From: CANNDT01 sp945876205
Lineage (GTDB): Bacteria; Acidobacteriota; Vicinamibacteria; Vicinamibacterales; UBA2999
Reading direction: 5' to 3'
Assembly (NCBI GenBank): GCA_947503365.1
Contig: CANNDT010000105.1
Location: forward strand, 1-15,283
Length of the DNA stretch: 15,283 nucleotides
Under the pieces are notes generated by a model, which ran no database searches, had not been told where the DNA came from, and worked only from the letters and a program-made list of their open reading frames with translations. A program made the position numbers and the translations under genes. Positions within the stretch are counted from its first letter, which is position 1, and each line of letters opens with the position of its first letter. Positions 7,343 to 14,683 of this stretch are shown one piece after another.

Positions 7343-8202
7343 GACACGGTGTCGCGGTCGCTCTCCTGGCGTGCGCAGGGGTGCTGGCCTCTTCATCAAT
7401 CGCATTCACCCAGGTGCGCGTGCCTGGCGCGGTTTACGATTTCGATCGACCCAACGAGAAGCCTTCGCCGGCGCCGCGCCGCGAGCTGTCGGGGATCTGG
7501 GAACCGGCGCTCGGGCCGGGTGACGCCATCCAGGCGACCGGCGCGAAGGCGATGCCGTCTGATGGCAAGCCGGAACACGAACTGCCCTTCACCCCGGAAG
7601 GTCTCGAGGCGTGGATGAAGAACAAGCCGGCGTGGGGGGTGCGAATGGTGCCGTCGGCGTTGTCGAACGACCCGGTGCCGATGTGCGACCCGCAGGGCTT
7701 TCCGCGAATCCTGCTGCACAACTTCAGGACGAGCCAGATCGTCCAGCTCGCCAATCAAGTGCTCGTGCTCTATCAGTTCAACCACAAGTGGCGGAACATC
7801 TGGACCGACGGCCGGGCGCTGCCCAAGCTCGATGACGGCCTGGAGCCGCGGTGGTGGGGATATTCAGCAGGCCGATGGACCGACGACTACACCTTCGTCG
7901 TCGAGACGATCGGGCTTGATGAGCGCACGTGGCTCGACAACGTGGGGCGGCCGCACAGCTTCAACCTTCGCGTCGAGGAGCGGTACCGCCGCATCGATCG
8001 CGACCATCTGGAGCTGACGGTGACGCTCACCGATCCGACGTTCTATACCAGGCCGTGGGTCGCCCTCGATCGCCTGCGCCTGAGGCTGCAGCCGCCGAGC
8101 TTCGACATCCGGGAGATGGAGTGCTCGCCGACGGAAACCGCGAAATATAACAAGGAATTCGCCGAGCCGGCCGCCGGAGTCTCTGCGACTGAACAGAAAT
8201 AG
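7339..8202 (+). CDS. Exported protein of unknown function, WWG-x-S-x-GRW family (copy 1)
   Basis: 287 residues from GTG 7339, overlapping the DUF6152 stop by 4 bases (GTGA). Residues 1-24 are a signal peptide. Visible marks are SGIWEP (51-56), a cysteine motif MCDPQGFPR (115-123), IWTDGR (154-159), RWWGYSAGRW (171-180), WLDNVGRPH (198-206) and a beta-rich C-terminal part (EERYRRIDRDHLELTVTL, 213-230, and TRPW, 237-240). The same motifs in the same order occur in the partial gene at the right edge of this window, so the two are paralogues. I do not recognise an enzymatic family. The strong aromatic/Gly core suggests a folded beta-sandwich or lipocalin-like domain, which is inference. Coupling to DUF6152 suggests the two act together in the periplasm. 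Confidence 0.85.
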   Translation: MRHGVAVALLACAGVLASSSIAFTQVRVPGAVYDFDRPNEKPSPAPRRELSGIWEPALGPGDAIQATGAKAMPSDGKPEHELPFTPEGLEAWMKNKPAWGVRMVPSALSNDPVPMCDPQGFPRILLHNFRTSQIVQLANQVLVLYQFNHKWRNIWTDGRALPKLDDGLEPRWWGYSAGRWTDDYTFVVETIGLDERTWLDNVGRPHSFNLRVEERYRRIDRDHLELTVTLTDPTFYTRPWVALDRLRLRLQPPSFDIREMECSPTETAKYNKEFAEPAAGVSATEQK

Positions 8203-8216
8203 ATGCGTTCGGTCGC

Positions 8217-9149
8217 TCAGTGGCACATTCCCGTGCCTGAGTCTCTGAACACCTCGCCCTCGACCGGGATGAACGCCCACGTATAGCGGTCGCTCTGCAG
8301 GGTGAACGACGCGACGCCCCAGACGCTCGCGGCCACCTCGCTGTTAGCCGCCCTGGCCACCACCTCGGACGACGGCGCTCCGCCGGTGCCGACGGTGAAC
8401 TGGCGAATGCCTTTGACGGGATCGGGTTGTCCGTCGGGTGTCTGCGGAGCGAACCGCTCGTAGACGTGATCGTGGCCGTTGATCACGATGTCCACGCCCA
8501 GGCTGTAAAGCAGGCGCCATAGCGGCTGCATGTCCGCACTCGGGCCGTTGCGGCCTGAGCTGAATAGCGGCCGGTGCCAGTAGACCGCGGTGCATCGGTG
8601 TGGATCGTTGGTGAGCTGATCGCGCACCCACTGAAGTTGGGGTGAGCCGGCGCCTACCGGTAGTTCGCTGTTGAGCGCGAGTACGCGCCACGACCCGAGC
8701 GTATAGCCGTAGTAGCCGAGCCCGGTTGGCCCGGCGCTGCCGCCGAAGTAATCGAAGTATCCTGCCGCATTGGGGGTCTGGTACTCGTGGTTCCCAGGCA
8801 CGGGTCGCGTCCGGCTGCGGTGCCGCCCCCACGAAGGGTTATAGCAGTCGCGATAGTCCGTGACGCTGCCATCCCCGTAGGCGTTGTCGCCGGCGGCGAA
8901 GACGGTGCCCGAGATACCGTCGAGCAGCTTCGCGGTTTTCTCCGCTCCCTGCGAACCGCATTGAGCGATGTCGCCGGCACCCACCAGCACCGCCGACCCA
9001 CCCTCAGAGGCCAGCACCAGTGCCGTGAGAGGAGAAGGCGCGGTCGGGTTCACCGACCCCATCTCGCGGCCCCCGCATGACCAGGCCGTACAGGCGAGTG
9101 CCCCGACGACGAAGAGACGAGCTCGGCGTGGGGAGCGTGCTAAGGGCAT
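8217..9149 (-). CDS. Exported metallophosphoesterase (calcineurin-like, purple acid phosphatase-like)
   Basis: 310 residues on the minus strand from ATG 9149. The N-terminus is a signal peptide (FVVGALACTAWSCGG, 13-27); Cys20 or Cys25 could be a lipoprotein cysteine although neither lipobox is ideal. The complete dinuclear metal site is visible: GDIAQC (Asp60), AGDNAYG (Asp88, Asn89), PGNHEY (Asn120, His121), YWHRPLFSSG (His192) and NGHDHVYER (His226, His228). Substrates of such enzymes are phosphomonoesters, diesters or phosphoproteins and cannot be chosen from sequence. It is convergent with the preceding gene (14-base gap) and divergent from the porin/CotH pair, which suggests a possible link with phosphate or protein phosphorylation in the envelope. 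Confidence 0.92.
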   Translation of the reverse strand: MPLARSPRRARLFVVGALACTAWSCGGREMGSVNPTAPSPLTALVLASEGGSAVLVGAGDIAQCGSQGAEKTAKLLDGISGTVFAAGDNAYGDGSVTDYRDCYNPSWGRHRSRTRPVPGNHEYQTPNAAGYFDYFGGSAGPTGLGYYGYTLGSWRVLALNSELPVGAGSPQLQWVRDQLTNDPHRCTAVYWHRPLFSSGRNGPSADMQPLWRLLYSLGVDIVINGHDHVYERFAPQTPDGQPDPVKGIRQFTVGTGGAPSSEVVARAANSEVAASVWGVASFTLQSDRYTWAFIPVEGEVFRDSGTGMCH

Positions 9150-9286
9150 TGCAGTTGCACCACCACCGGCCGCGGTGACGTTCAGATGAGGGCCGCACAG
9201 AGGATTGCGCCCGCAAGACTGATGAGGCGTCGTCAGGCCAGATCCTTATCTATTGAATGGGAATGACTAATTCTAACCGAGGTTGC
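9150..9286. promoter_or_regulatory. Divergent intergenic region, phosphoesterase / porin
   Basis: 137 bases between the two divergent starts. The part at 9246-9277 is clearly AT-richer than its surroundings and holds TATCTA and TATTGA, -10-like words for the plus strand, without a good -35 at the right spacing. I see no Pho box, terminator or palindrome that I would defend. A shared promoter region is likely from the layout. Confidence 0.25.
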
Positions 9287-10594
9287 GTGAACCGCAAGGC
9301 CCTGGTGAGCGTCGCCGTGATGCTGGTTCTTCCCCAGTTGAGCTTCGCGCAGGAGGCGCCGCCACAGCAGGCCGACGATCACGCGTCTGCGACAAATTCC
9401 GAACGGGTGTGGAAATTTTCGTGGGACAACCGTCCCTCGCTGCGCTACGGCGATCTCCTGCGGATCGATTTCCGCGCGCGCCTGACTGGCGACCTGCGCC
9501 GCTCTGAGGCCTCGCTCCGAGACACTGACACCTCGCGTTTCGACATCGCGCGGCGCCGCATCGGCGTCAGCGGCGAGATCGGCGGCGTCGCCGACTTCCA
9601 GGTCGAGCGCGAGCTCGCCCACGCGCGCCCGTGGCGCGACGTCTACGTGGACTATCACCGCTTCAACGGTGTGCGGATCCAGGCGGGGCAGTTCAAGCTG
9701 CCGTTCGGTCTCGACGAGAACACGAGCTCGGCGAATCTCGATTTCGTCTATCGCTCCCGCGCCGCGGAACTGTCACCGGGCCGCGATCCCGGAGTCATGG
9801 TGCACGGACGCGCGGGCGTTCTGCGGTACGAGGCGGGCATGTTCGCCCATGATGGCGACAACGCACGCGGCAACGACACGGTGCGTGTCTCTGGCGGACG
9901 CACGGCCGCCGGCCGCCTGCTGGTGCAGCCATTCCGGTCGTCGACATCGCTCCTGCTCAAGGACCTGCAGGCCGGAATCGCCTACACGTCGAGCCGTGTC
10001 TCCGCGGGTATCGCCGACCTTCGCGTCGACACGGCGCTTGGCCAGCCCTTCTTCCGCCCGGGGCTCGCGGTGCAGGGCACGCGGAGCCGCGCCGGTGTCG
10101 AGATGCGCTGGCGGCCAGGTCCCTTCTCGGTGCAGTCGGAGTTCGTTCGCCTGACGAGCGAGCGCCGCGGACAGAGCATCGACGAAACCGATCTGCCGCC
10201 GCTGCGCGCCGACGCCTGGTATGCGCAGGGCGGCTGGGTCGTCACGGGAGAGCGTAAGGCCAAAGGCGGCGCGGACGAACCGCGGCGTCCCCTGTTCCGC
10301 GGCGGCGCGGGTGCCGTCGAACTGGCGGCACGAATCGAGGCGGTTCGCCTCTCGAGCAGCGGCCCCGGCCTGCCGTCGACGGGTCCACGCGCGGAGGCAA
10401 TCCTGCCGTACCGCGATCGCGTGCTCACGCTCGGCGTCAACTGGTCGCCGAACCGATGGGTGAGAGTGCAGGCGAATCTCGTTCGCGACAGGTTGTCGAT
10501 GCCGACCGCCGGTGACTTCGCCGGCGGCGCGCTCCCCGAGCGTGCGGCGTCCTCGTTCTGGAGCCGCGTGGTGCGGTTCAGATTTGCCATGTGA
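9287..10594 (+). CDS. Phosphate-selective porin O/P family outer-membrane porin
   Basis: 435 residues from GTG 9287, which has GAGG (9279-9282) at good spacing and opens a clean signal peptide (NRKALVSVAVMLVLP, cleavage after SFA-QE near residue 21). An in-frame ATG at 9257 would add ten polar residues and has no ribosome-binding site. Family marks are RRRIGVSGEI (89-98), VRIQAGQFKLPFGLDE (129-144), a gating-type stretch ELSPGRDPGVMVHG (161-174) and WYAQGGWVVTGE in the second half. This matches OprP/OprO-like porins, although the family also has members not specific for phosphate. The last residue is Met rather than the usual Phe of outer-membrane barrels (FRFAM). Its stop overlaps the CotH gene by 4 bases. 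Confidence 0.85.
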   Translation: MNRKALVSVAVMLVLPQLSFAQEAPPQQADDHASATNSERVWKFSWDNRPSLRYGDLLRIDFRARLTGDLRRSEASLRDTDTSRFDIARRRIGVSGEIGGVADFQVERELAHARPWRDVYVDYHRFNGVRIQAGQFKLPFGLDENTSSANLDFVYRSRAAELSPGRDPGVMVHGRAGVLRYEAGMFAHDGDNARGNDTVRVSGGRTAAGRLLVQPFRSSTSLLLKDLQAGIAYTSSRVSAGIADLRVDTALGQPFFRPGLAVQGTRSRAGVEMRWRPGPFSVQSEFVRLTSERRGQSIDETDLPPLRADAWYAQGGWVVTGERKAKGGADEPRRPLFRGGAGAVELAARIEAVRLSSSGPGLPSTGPRAEAILPYRDRVLTLGVNWSPNRWVRVQANLVRDRLSMPTAGDFAGGALPERAASSFWSRVVRFRFAM

Positions 10595-11799
10595 GCACGG
10601 CCGTGAACGTTCGACGCCTCATCGTCCTCGTCATCACGCTGACTGCGGCGGCGTCCGCCGCCGCCGCGCAAACGACTGACGACTTCTTCGCGCCCGGTAC
10701 TCTGAACGACCTGCGGCTATTCATGAACTCGCGCGATCTGCAGGAATTGCGCGACACCTACCTGGAAAACACCTACTACCAAGCCGACATGGAGTGGCGC
10801 GGCATCCGGGTGCGCAGTGTCGGCATCCGGTCGCGGGGCAACGCCAGCCGCAACCCCGCCAAGCCCGCGCTGAGGGTCGACTTCAATCGCTACGTGGCAG
10901 GCCAGCGATTTCTCGGGCTCTCATCGCTGATGCTCGACAATCTCCTGCAGGACCCGTCGCTGGTGCGCGAAGGCGTGACGATGGCGCTGTTCACGAGGCT
11001 CGGCCAACCGGCGCCTCGCGAGTCGTTCGTCCGGCTCTTCATTGACGACGTCTACCAGGGCGTGTACAGCGCCATCGAGGCGATCGACGCTGCTTTCTTG
11101 GAACGCGCCTTCGGCGACCGCTCGGGGAACGTGTTCGAGTACCAATGGCAGAGCGAGTTTCATGGCGAGTATCTGGGTGAATCGCTCGAGCCCTACAAGG
11201 TGCGATTCAAGCCCGAGAATCATGAGCTCGAGGCCGACGCCACGCTGTATGCGCCCCTCCACGATCTCTTTCAGGAGGTCAATCGCGAGAACTCGCCGAC
11301 CTGGCGCGAATCGGTCGACCGATATCTCGACGTGACCGCGTTTCTGACGCACGCCGCGGTTGAAACCTACGTGTCGGAGCTGGATGGGCTTCTTGGCTAC
11401 TGGGCGATCAACAACGTCCATGTGTATCGCCCTACCGGATCGACCCGTCATCATTTCATCCCGTGGGATCGTGACCAATCGTTTCAGGCGGTTGACTCGT
11501 CGGTGATGTTGCGGGTGGCCGACAACATCCCGATGCGGCGCCTGTTGGAATATCCCGATCTGCGTGCCTATTACCTGCAGGTGCTCGAAACCTGTGCCCG
11601 TGTCGCCAGCGGCGGCGGCTGGATGGACCAGGAAATCGTCAGCAGAGCCAACCTGATTCGCGACGCCGCCTACGCCGACCAGCGGAAGTCCAACTCGAAC
11701 GAGGAATTCGAGGGATCCATCGCCTTCCTGCGCGCATTCGCGGCGAATCGTCCGGCCATCGTCCTCGCCGAGGTCGCAGGGCTCCGGTCGGCCCCCTAA
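10591..11799 (+). CDS. CotH-type kinase family protein, exported
   Basis: 402 residues from GTG 10591, overlapping the porin stop (GTGA); GTG 10603 is an alternative. Residues 1-26 are a signal peptide with an alanine-rich end. The CotH domain spans about 38-390: the opening FMNSRDLQEL, SVGIRSRGNASRNPAKPALR (76-95), LFIDDVYQGVY (149-159), the ELDG segment with Asp265 followed by NNVHVY (274-279), and the active-site FIPWDRDQSF (289-298), whose aspartates match the Mg-ATP binding DWDxD-type site of CotH. Bacillus CotH is an atypical protein kinase that phosphorylates spore-coat proteins. Here a non-sporulating Gram-negative host is likely, so the targets are unknown envelope proteins or other acceptors. 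Translational coupling to a porin is the best clue. Confidence 0.88.
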   Translation: MSTAVNVRRLIVLVITLTAAASAAAAQTTDDFFAPGTLNDLRLFMNSRDLQELRDTYLENTYYQADMEWRGIRVRSVGIRSRGNASRNPAKPALRVDFNRYVAGQRFLGLSSLMLDNLLQDPSLVREGVTMALFTRLGQPAPRESFVRLFIDDVYQGVYSAIEAIDAAFLERAFGDRSGNVFEYQWQSEFHGEYLGESLEPYKVRFKPENHELEADATLYAPLHDLFQEVNRENSPTWRESVDRYLDVTAFLTHAAVETYVSELDGLLGYWAINNVHVYRPTGSTRHHFIPWDRDQSFQAVDSSVMLRVADNIPMRRLLEYPDLRAYYLQVLETCARVASGGGWMDQEIVSRANLIRDAAYADQRKSNSNEEFEGSIAFLRAFAANRPAIVLAEVAGLRSAP

Positions 11800-11846
11800 G
11801 CAGCGCCAGGTCGTCTCGAGCCGGGCCTCTCGATCGACACCCGGGA

Positions 11847-11875
11847 TTGACAGTCCCGCCGGCCCCATGTACAAG
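11847..11875 (+). promoter_or_regulatory. Sigma70-type promoter for the molybdenum hydroxylase operon
   Basis: TTGACA (11847-11852), a 17-base spacer and TACAAG (11870-11875) lie about 40 bases before ATG 11917. The element is 21/29 identical to the promoter of the DUF6152 gene, including the spacer end CATG. The predicted leader of about 35 bases contains AGGA (11904-11907) upstream of the start. Confidence 0.6.
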
Positions 11876-11916
11876 CAACGAACAGGAGTCGGTATCCCTA
11901 ACCAGGATTGTCAGTT

Positions 11917-12381
11917 ATGGCCAACATCACCCTCAACGTGAACGGCAAGACCCACACCGTGGATGTCGAGCCGTCCACTCCGCTCTTATACATCCTGCGT
12001 AACGATCTCGACGTGCACGGACCGCGCTTCGGCTGCGGCCTCGGCCAGTGCGGCGCCTGCACGGTGATCATCAAGGGCGAGACGGTGCGCTCCTGCGTGA
12101 CCCCGGTCTCGTCGGTCCGCGGCGCCGAGATCACCACGCTCGAGGGGCTGTCCACCAACGGCGTCCTGCATCCGGTGCAGCAGGCCTGGATCGACGAGCA
12201 GGTGCCGCAATGCGGCTTCTGCCAGAACGGGCAGATCATGACCGCGAAGGTACTGCTCGACAAGAATCCCAATCCCACCGACGCCGAAATTCGGCAGGGC
12301 ATGGCGAGCACCTTGTGCCGGTGCATGACCTATTACCGCATCCAGGCCGCCATCAAGCGCGCCGCGAAGGTGACGGCATGA
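11917..12381 (+). CDS. iorA: (2Fe-2S)-binding subunit of a xanthine dehydrogenase-family hydroxylase (IorA-like)
   Basis: 154 residues from ATG 11917; an in-frame TTG at 11908 is possible. It carries both iron-sulfur clusters of this family. The plant-type ferredoxin site uses Cys40, Cys45, Cys48 and Cys60 (FGCGLGQCGACTVII, then VRSC), and the helical second site uses Cys99, Cys102, Cys134 and Cys136 (QCGFCQNGQIMTA, CRCMTYYRIQAAI). It passes electrons from the molybdenum centre to an acceptor. The length equals IorA of isoquinoline 1-oxidoreductase. No signal peptide is present, so it would be exported with its Tat-dependent partner if that is exported. Its stop overlaps the next ATG by 4 bases. 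The symbol marks the closest subfamily, not the substrate. Confidence 0.92.
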   Translation: MANITLNVNGKTHTVDVEPSTPLLYILRNDLDVHGPRFGCGLGQCGACTVIIKGETVRSCVTPVSSVRGAEITTLEGLSTNGVLHPVQQAWIDEQVPQCGFCQNGQIMTAKVLLDKNPNPTDAEIRQGMASTLCRCMTYYRIQAAIKRAAKVTA

Positions 12382-14681
12382 GCGACCGAAGAGACTTCCT
12401 CAAGAGCTCTGGCTTCCTGGTCCTGAGCATCGGCGCGGTCTCGCTGGCCGATCTCGAGGCGCTGCAGGCCGGCGGGCCGTATCCCGACCCCGACTTCAGG
12501 CAGCTCGATTCGTGGATCGTGATCCGCGAAGACAACACGGCGACCTTCTACGTCGGCAAGACCGATCTCGGCCAGGGCACCGGCACCGCCTTCCGCCAGA
12601 TCATGTCCGACGAGCTCGACTTCGCCTACGACCGCACCACCGTCATCATGGGCAACACCGACGTCACCGTCGATCAAGGCGGCTCGGGCGGTTCGGATGC
12701 GCTGCAGACCGACGGCTGGCCGATGCGCCGCGTCGCGGCCGAGGGCCGTCGCGTGCTGCTGGAGATGGCGGCGGCGCAGTTTGCCGTCCCGGTCAGTCAG
12801 TTGACGGTCAGCGACGGCGTGATCGCGGTAAAGGGCGATCCCTCGAAGACGATCACCTACGGACGGCTGATCGGCGGCCGGAAGTTCAACGTCGCGCTCA
12901 CCGGCAGGAATGCCGATGAGACAACCGGCGTGGCCAAGCTGAAGGCCGTGCAGGACATGAAGAACGTCGGGCAGTCGCCGCAGCGGTACGACATTCCGCC
13001 GAAGGTGGACGGCACGAACAAGTGGGCGGTGGACGTCAAGCTGCCCGGCATGCTGCACGCGCGCAACGTCAAGCCGCCGGTCGCGGGCGCGCAGCTCGTC
13101 AGCATCGACGAATCCTCGGTGCGCGGCATTCCAGGATTCGTCAAGGTCGTGAGCAAGGGTAACTACGTCGCCGTGGTCTGCGAGCGCGAAGAGCAGGCGA
13201 TCCGCGCGGCGCGGCAGCTCAAGGTCAACTGGCAGAAGCCGGCGACGGCCCCCTTCCCGTCCTCCGAGAACCTGCACAAGTACATGCGGAGCGCCACGCC
13301 GACGATCAGCCTGCCGCCGGTGGCCGTGGGCAACATCGACACCGGACTCGCGGGCGCGGCGAGAGTCGTCACGGCGGAGTACGACGTCCCGTTCCAGGGT
13401 CACACGTCGATCGGTCCGGCGCATGCGATGGCCGATCCGTCGAACGGCCAGATGACGATCTATTCCAACGACATGAAGTCGTACGGGATGCGCAACGGCG
13501 TCGCGCAGTTCCTGAAGATGCCGCGCGACCGGGTGCGCGTGATCTGGATGGACGGCCCGCAGGGCTACGGCCGCACGGCGGCCGACGACGCCGGGTTCGA
13601 GGCGGCCTATCTGGCGAATGAGCTCGGTCGTCCCGTGCGCGTGCAGTGGATGCGCGACGAAGAGACCGCGTGGGATACCAAGGGGCCGGCCTACACGTTC
13701 ACGATGCGCGGCGGTCTCGATGCCCAGGGCAATCTCGTGGCGCTCGACTACGACGCGCGCGGCTGCGACCACAATCACCTCGGCTACAACGAGGCGGGCA
13801 CCGTGCTGATCGCGCAGCTCGCGGGCCTGCGGCAGGAGAAGCCGAACACGGGCGGGGCGTCTACGCCGAACGACATGTACGCCGTCCCCAATCGCCGCAT
13901 GGCGGCGCACGTCGTCAGCCTTCCGCTGGTGTGGGAAACCCCGCTCCGTACCGGCAACCTGCGGGATCCGAACGGTCCGCAGACGACCTTCGCCTCGGAG
14001 TCGTTCATCGACGAGCTGGCCGCGGCGGCCAAGGCCGATCCGGTCGCGTTCCGCATGAAGCTGCTGATGGGCAGCACGGCTGACGACACCGGCTTCAAGC
14101 GCGCGCGCTCGATCGCGGTGTTGAAGGCGGTGGCCGAGAAGTACGGGTGGGATCCGCGTCCGTCGCCGAAGCCGCTTGGCAGCGGCGACATCCTCACCGG
14201 GCGCGGCGTGTCGTACGCCTTCCGCAACCAGACGGTGGTCGCGCAGATCGCGGAGGTCGAGGTCAATCGCAAGACCGGCAAGGTGTGGGTGAAGCGCTTT
14301 GTCTGTGCGCACGACTGCGGATTGGTGATCAATCCAGAGGCGCTGCGCCGCACGGTCGAAGGCGGCATGCTGCATTCGCTCAGCCGCTCGCTCTACGAAG
14401 AGGTCACGTTCGACACCGAGAAGGTGACGAGCGTCGATTGGCGCTCGCATCCGACGCTGACGCATCTCGACGCGCCGGCACAGATCGACGTGGTCATCGT
14501 CAACGGCGATCCGAATCCGAACCGGCCCGACCTGCCGCACTACGGCGCTGGCGAGACGGTGTGCAAGACGACGATCGCGGCGGTCGCCAACGCAATTCAT
14601 GATGCGACCGGCGTTCGCCTCCGGCGGATGCCGTTCAGGGAAGCGCGCGTGCTTGCCGCCCTCAAGGCGGCGAAGGTATAA
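12378..14681 (+). CDS. iorB: Molybdopterin cytosine dinucleotide-type hydroxylase large subunit (IorB-like), with Tat signal
   Basis: 767 residues from ATG 12378 (ATGA overlap with the 2Fe-2S gene). Residues 4-9 are RRDFLK, a twin-arginine motif, followed by a hydrophobic stretch (SGFLVLSIGAVSLA). The molybdenum-binding features are in order: VGKTDLGQGTGTAFRQIM (59-76), SGGSDALQTDGWPMR (103-117), PFQGHTSIGPAHAMA (338-352), DGPQGYGRTAADDAG (392-406), GRPVRVQWMRDEE (417-429) and AHDCGLVINPEALRRTVEGG (644-663). Glu725 in HYGAGETVCK occupies the place of the catalytic Glu. Such enzymes hydroxylate N-heterocycles or oxidise aldehydes with water as oxygen source. No FAD subunit gene is next to it, which agrees with IorAB-type enzymes that use a cytochrome or other membrane acceptor. 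The substrate is unknown; the nearby pca genes make an aromatic compound a fair guess. Confidence 0.9.
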   Translation: MSDRRDFLKSSGFLVLSIGAVSLADLEALQAGGPYPDPDFRQLDSWIVIREDNTATFYVGKTDLGQGTGTAFRQIMSDELDFAYDRTTVIMGNTDVTVDQGGSGGSDALQTDGWPMRRVAAEGRRVLLEMAAAQFAVPVSQLTVSDGVIAVKGDPSKTITYGRLIGGRKFNVALTGRNADETTGVAKLKAVQDMKNVGQSPQRYDIPPKVDGTNKWAVDVKLPGMLHARNVKPPVAGAQLVSIDESSVRGIPGFVKVVSKGNYVAVVCEREEQAIRAARQLKVNWQKPATAPFPSSENLHKYMRSATPTISLPPVAVGNIDTGLAGAARVVTAEYDVPFQGHTSIGPAHAMADPSNGQMTIYSNDMKSYGMRNGVAQFLKMPRDRVRVIWMDGPQGYGRTAADDAGFEAAYLANELGRPVRVQWMRDEETAWDTKGPAYTFTMRGGLDAQGNLVALDYDARGCDHNHLGYNEAGTVLIAQLAGLRQEKPNTGGASTPNDMYAVPNRRMAAHVVSLPLVWETPLRTGNLRDPNGPQTTFASESFIDELAAAAKADPVAFRMKLLMGSTADDTGFKRARSIAVLKAVAEKYGWDPRPSPKPLGSGDILTGRGVSYAFRNQTVVAQIAEVEVNRKTGKVWVKRFVCAHDCGLVINPEALRRTVEGGMLHSLSRSLYEEVTFDTEKVTSVDWRSHPTLTHLDAPAQIDVVIVNGDPNPNRPDLPHYGAGETVCKTTIAAVANAIHDATGVRLRRMPFREARVLAALKAAKV

Positions 14682-14683
14682 CC

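Noticed and set aside
8203..8216. A bidirectional terminator between the convergent genes
   Set aside because: Only 14 bases lie between the stops and they form no inverted repeat.
11821..11845. CCGGG and CCCGG arms after the CotH gene as a terminator
   Set aside because: The stem is only five pairs with a 14-base loop and no T-run, and it abuts the next promoter.
12048..12377. A 110-codon upstream extension of the molybdenum hydroxylase frame
   Set aside because: It overlaps the 2Fe-2S gene out of frame; the ATG at 12378 with the ATGA overlap and the twin-arginine motif is the real start.
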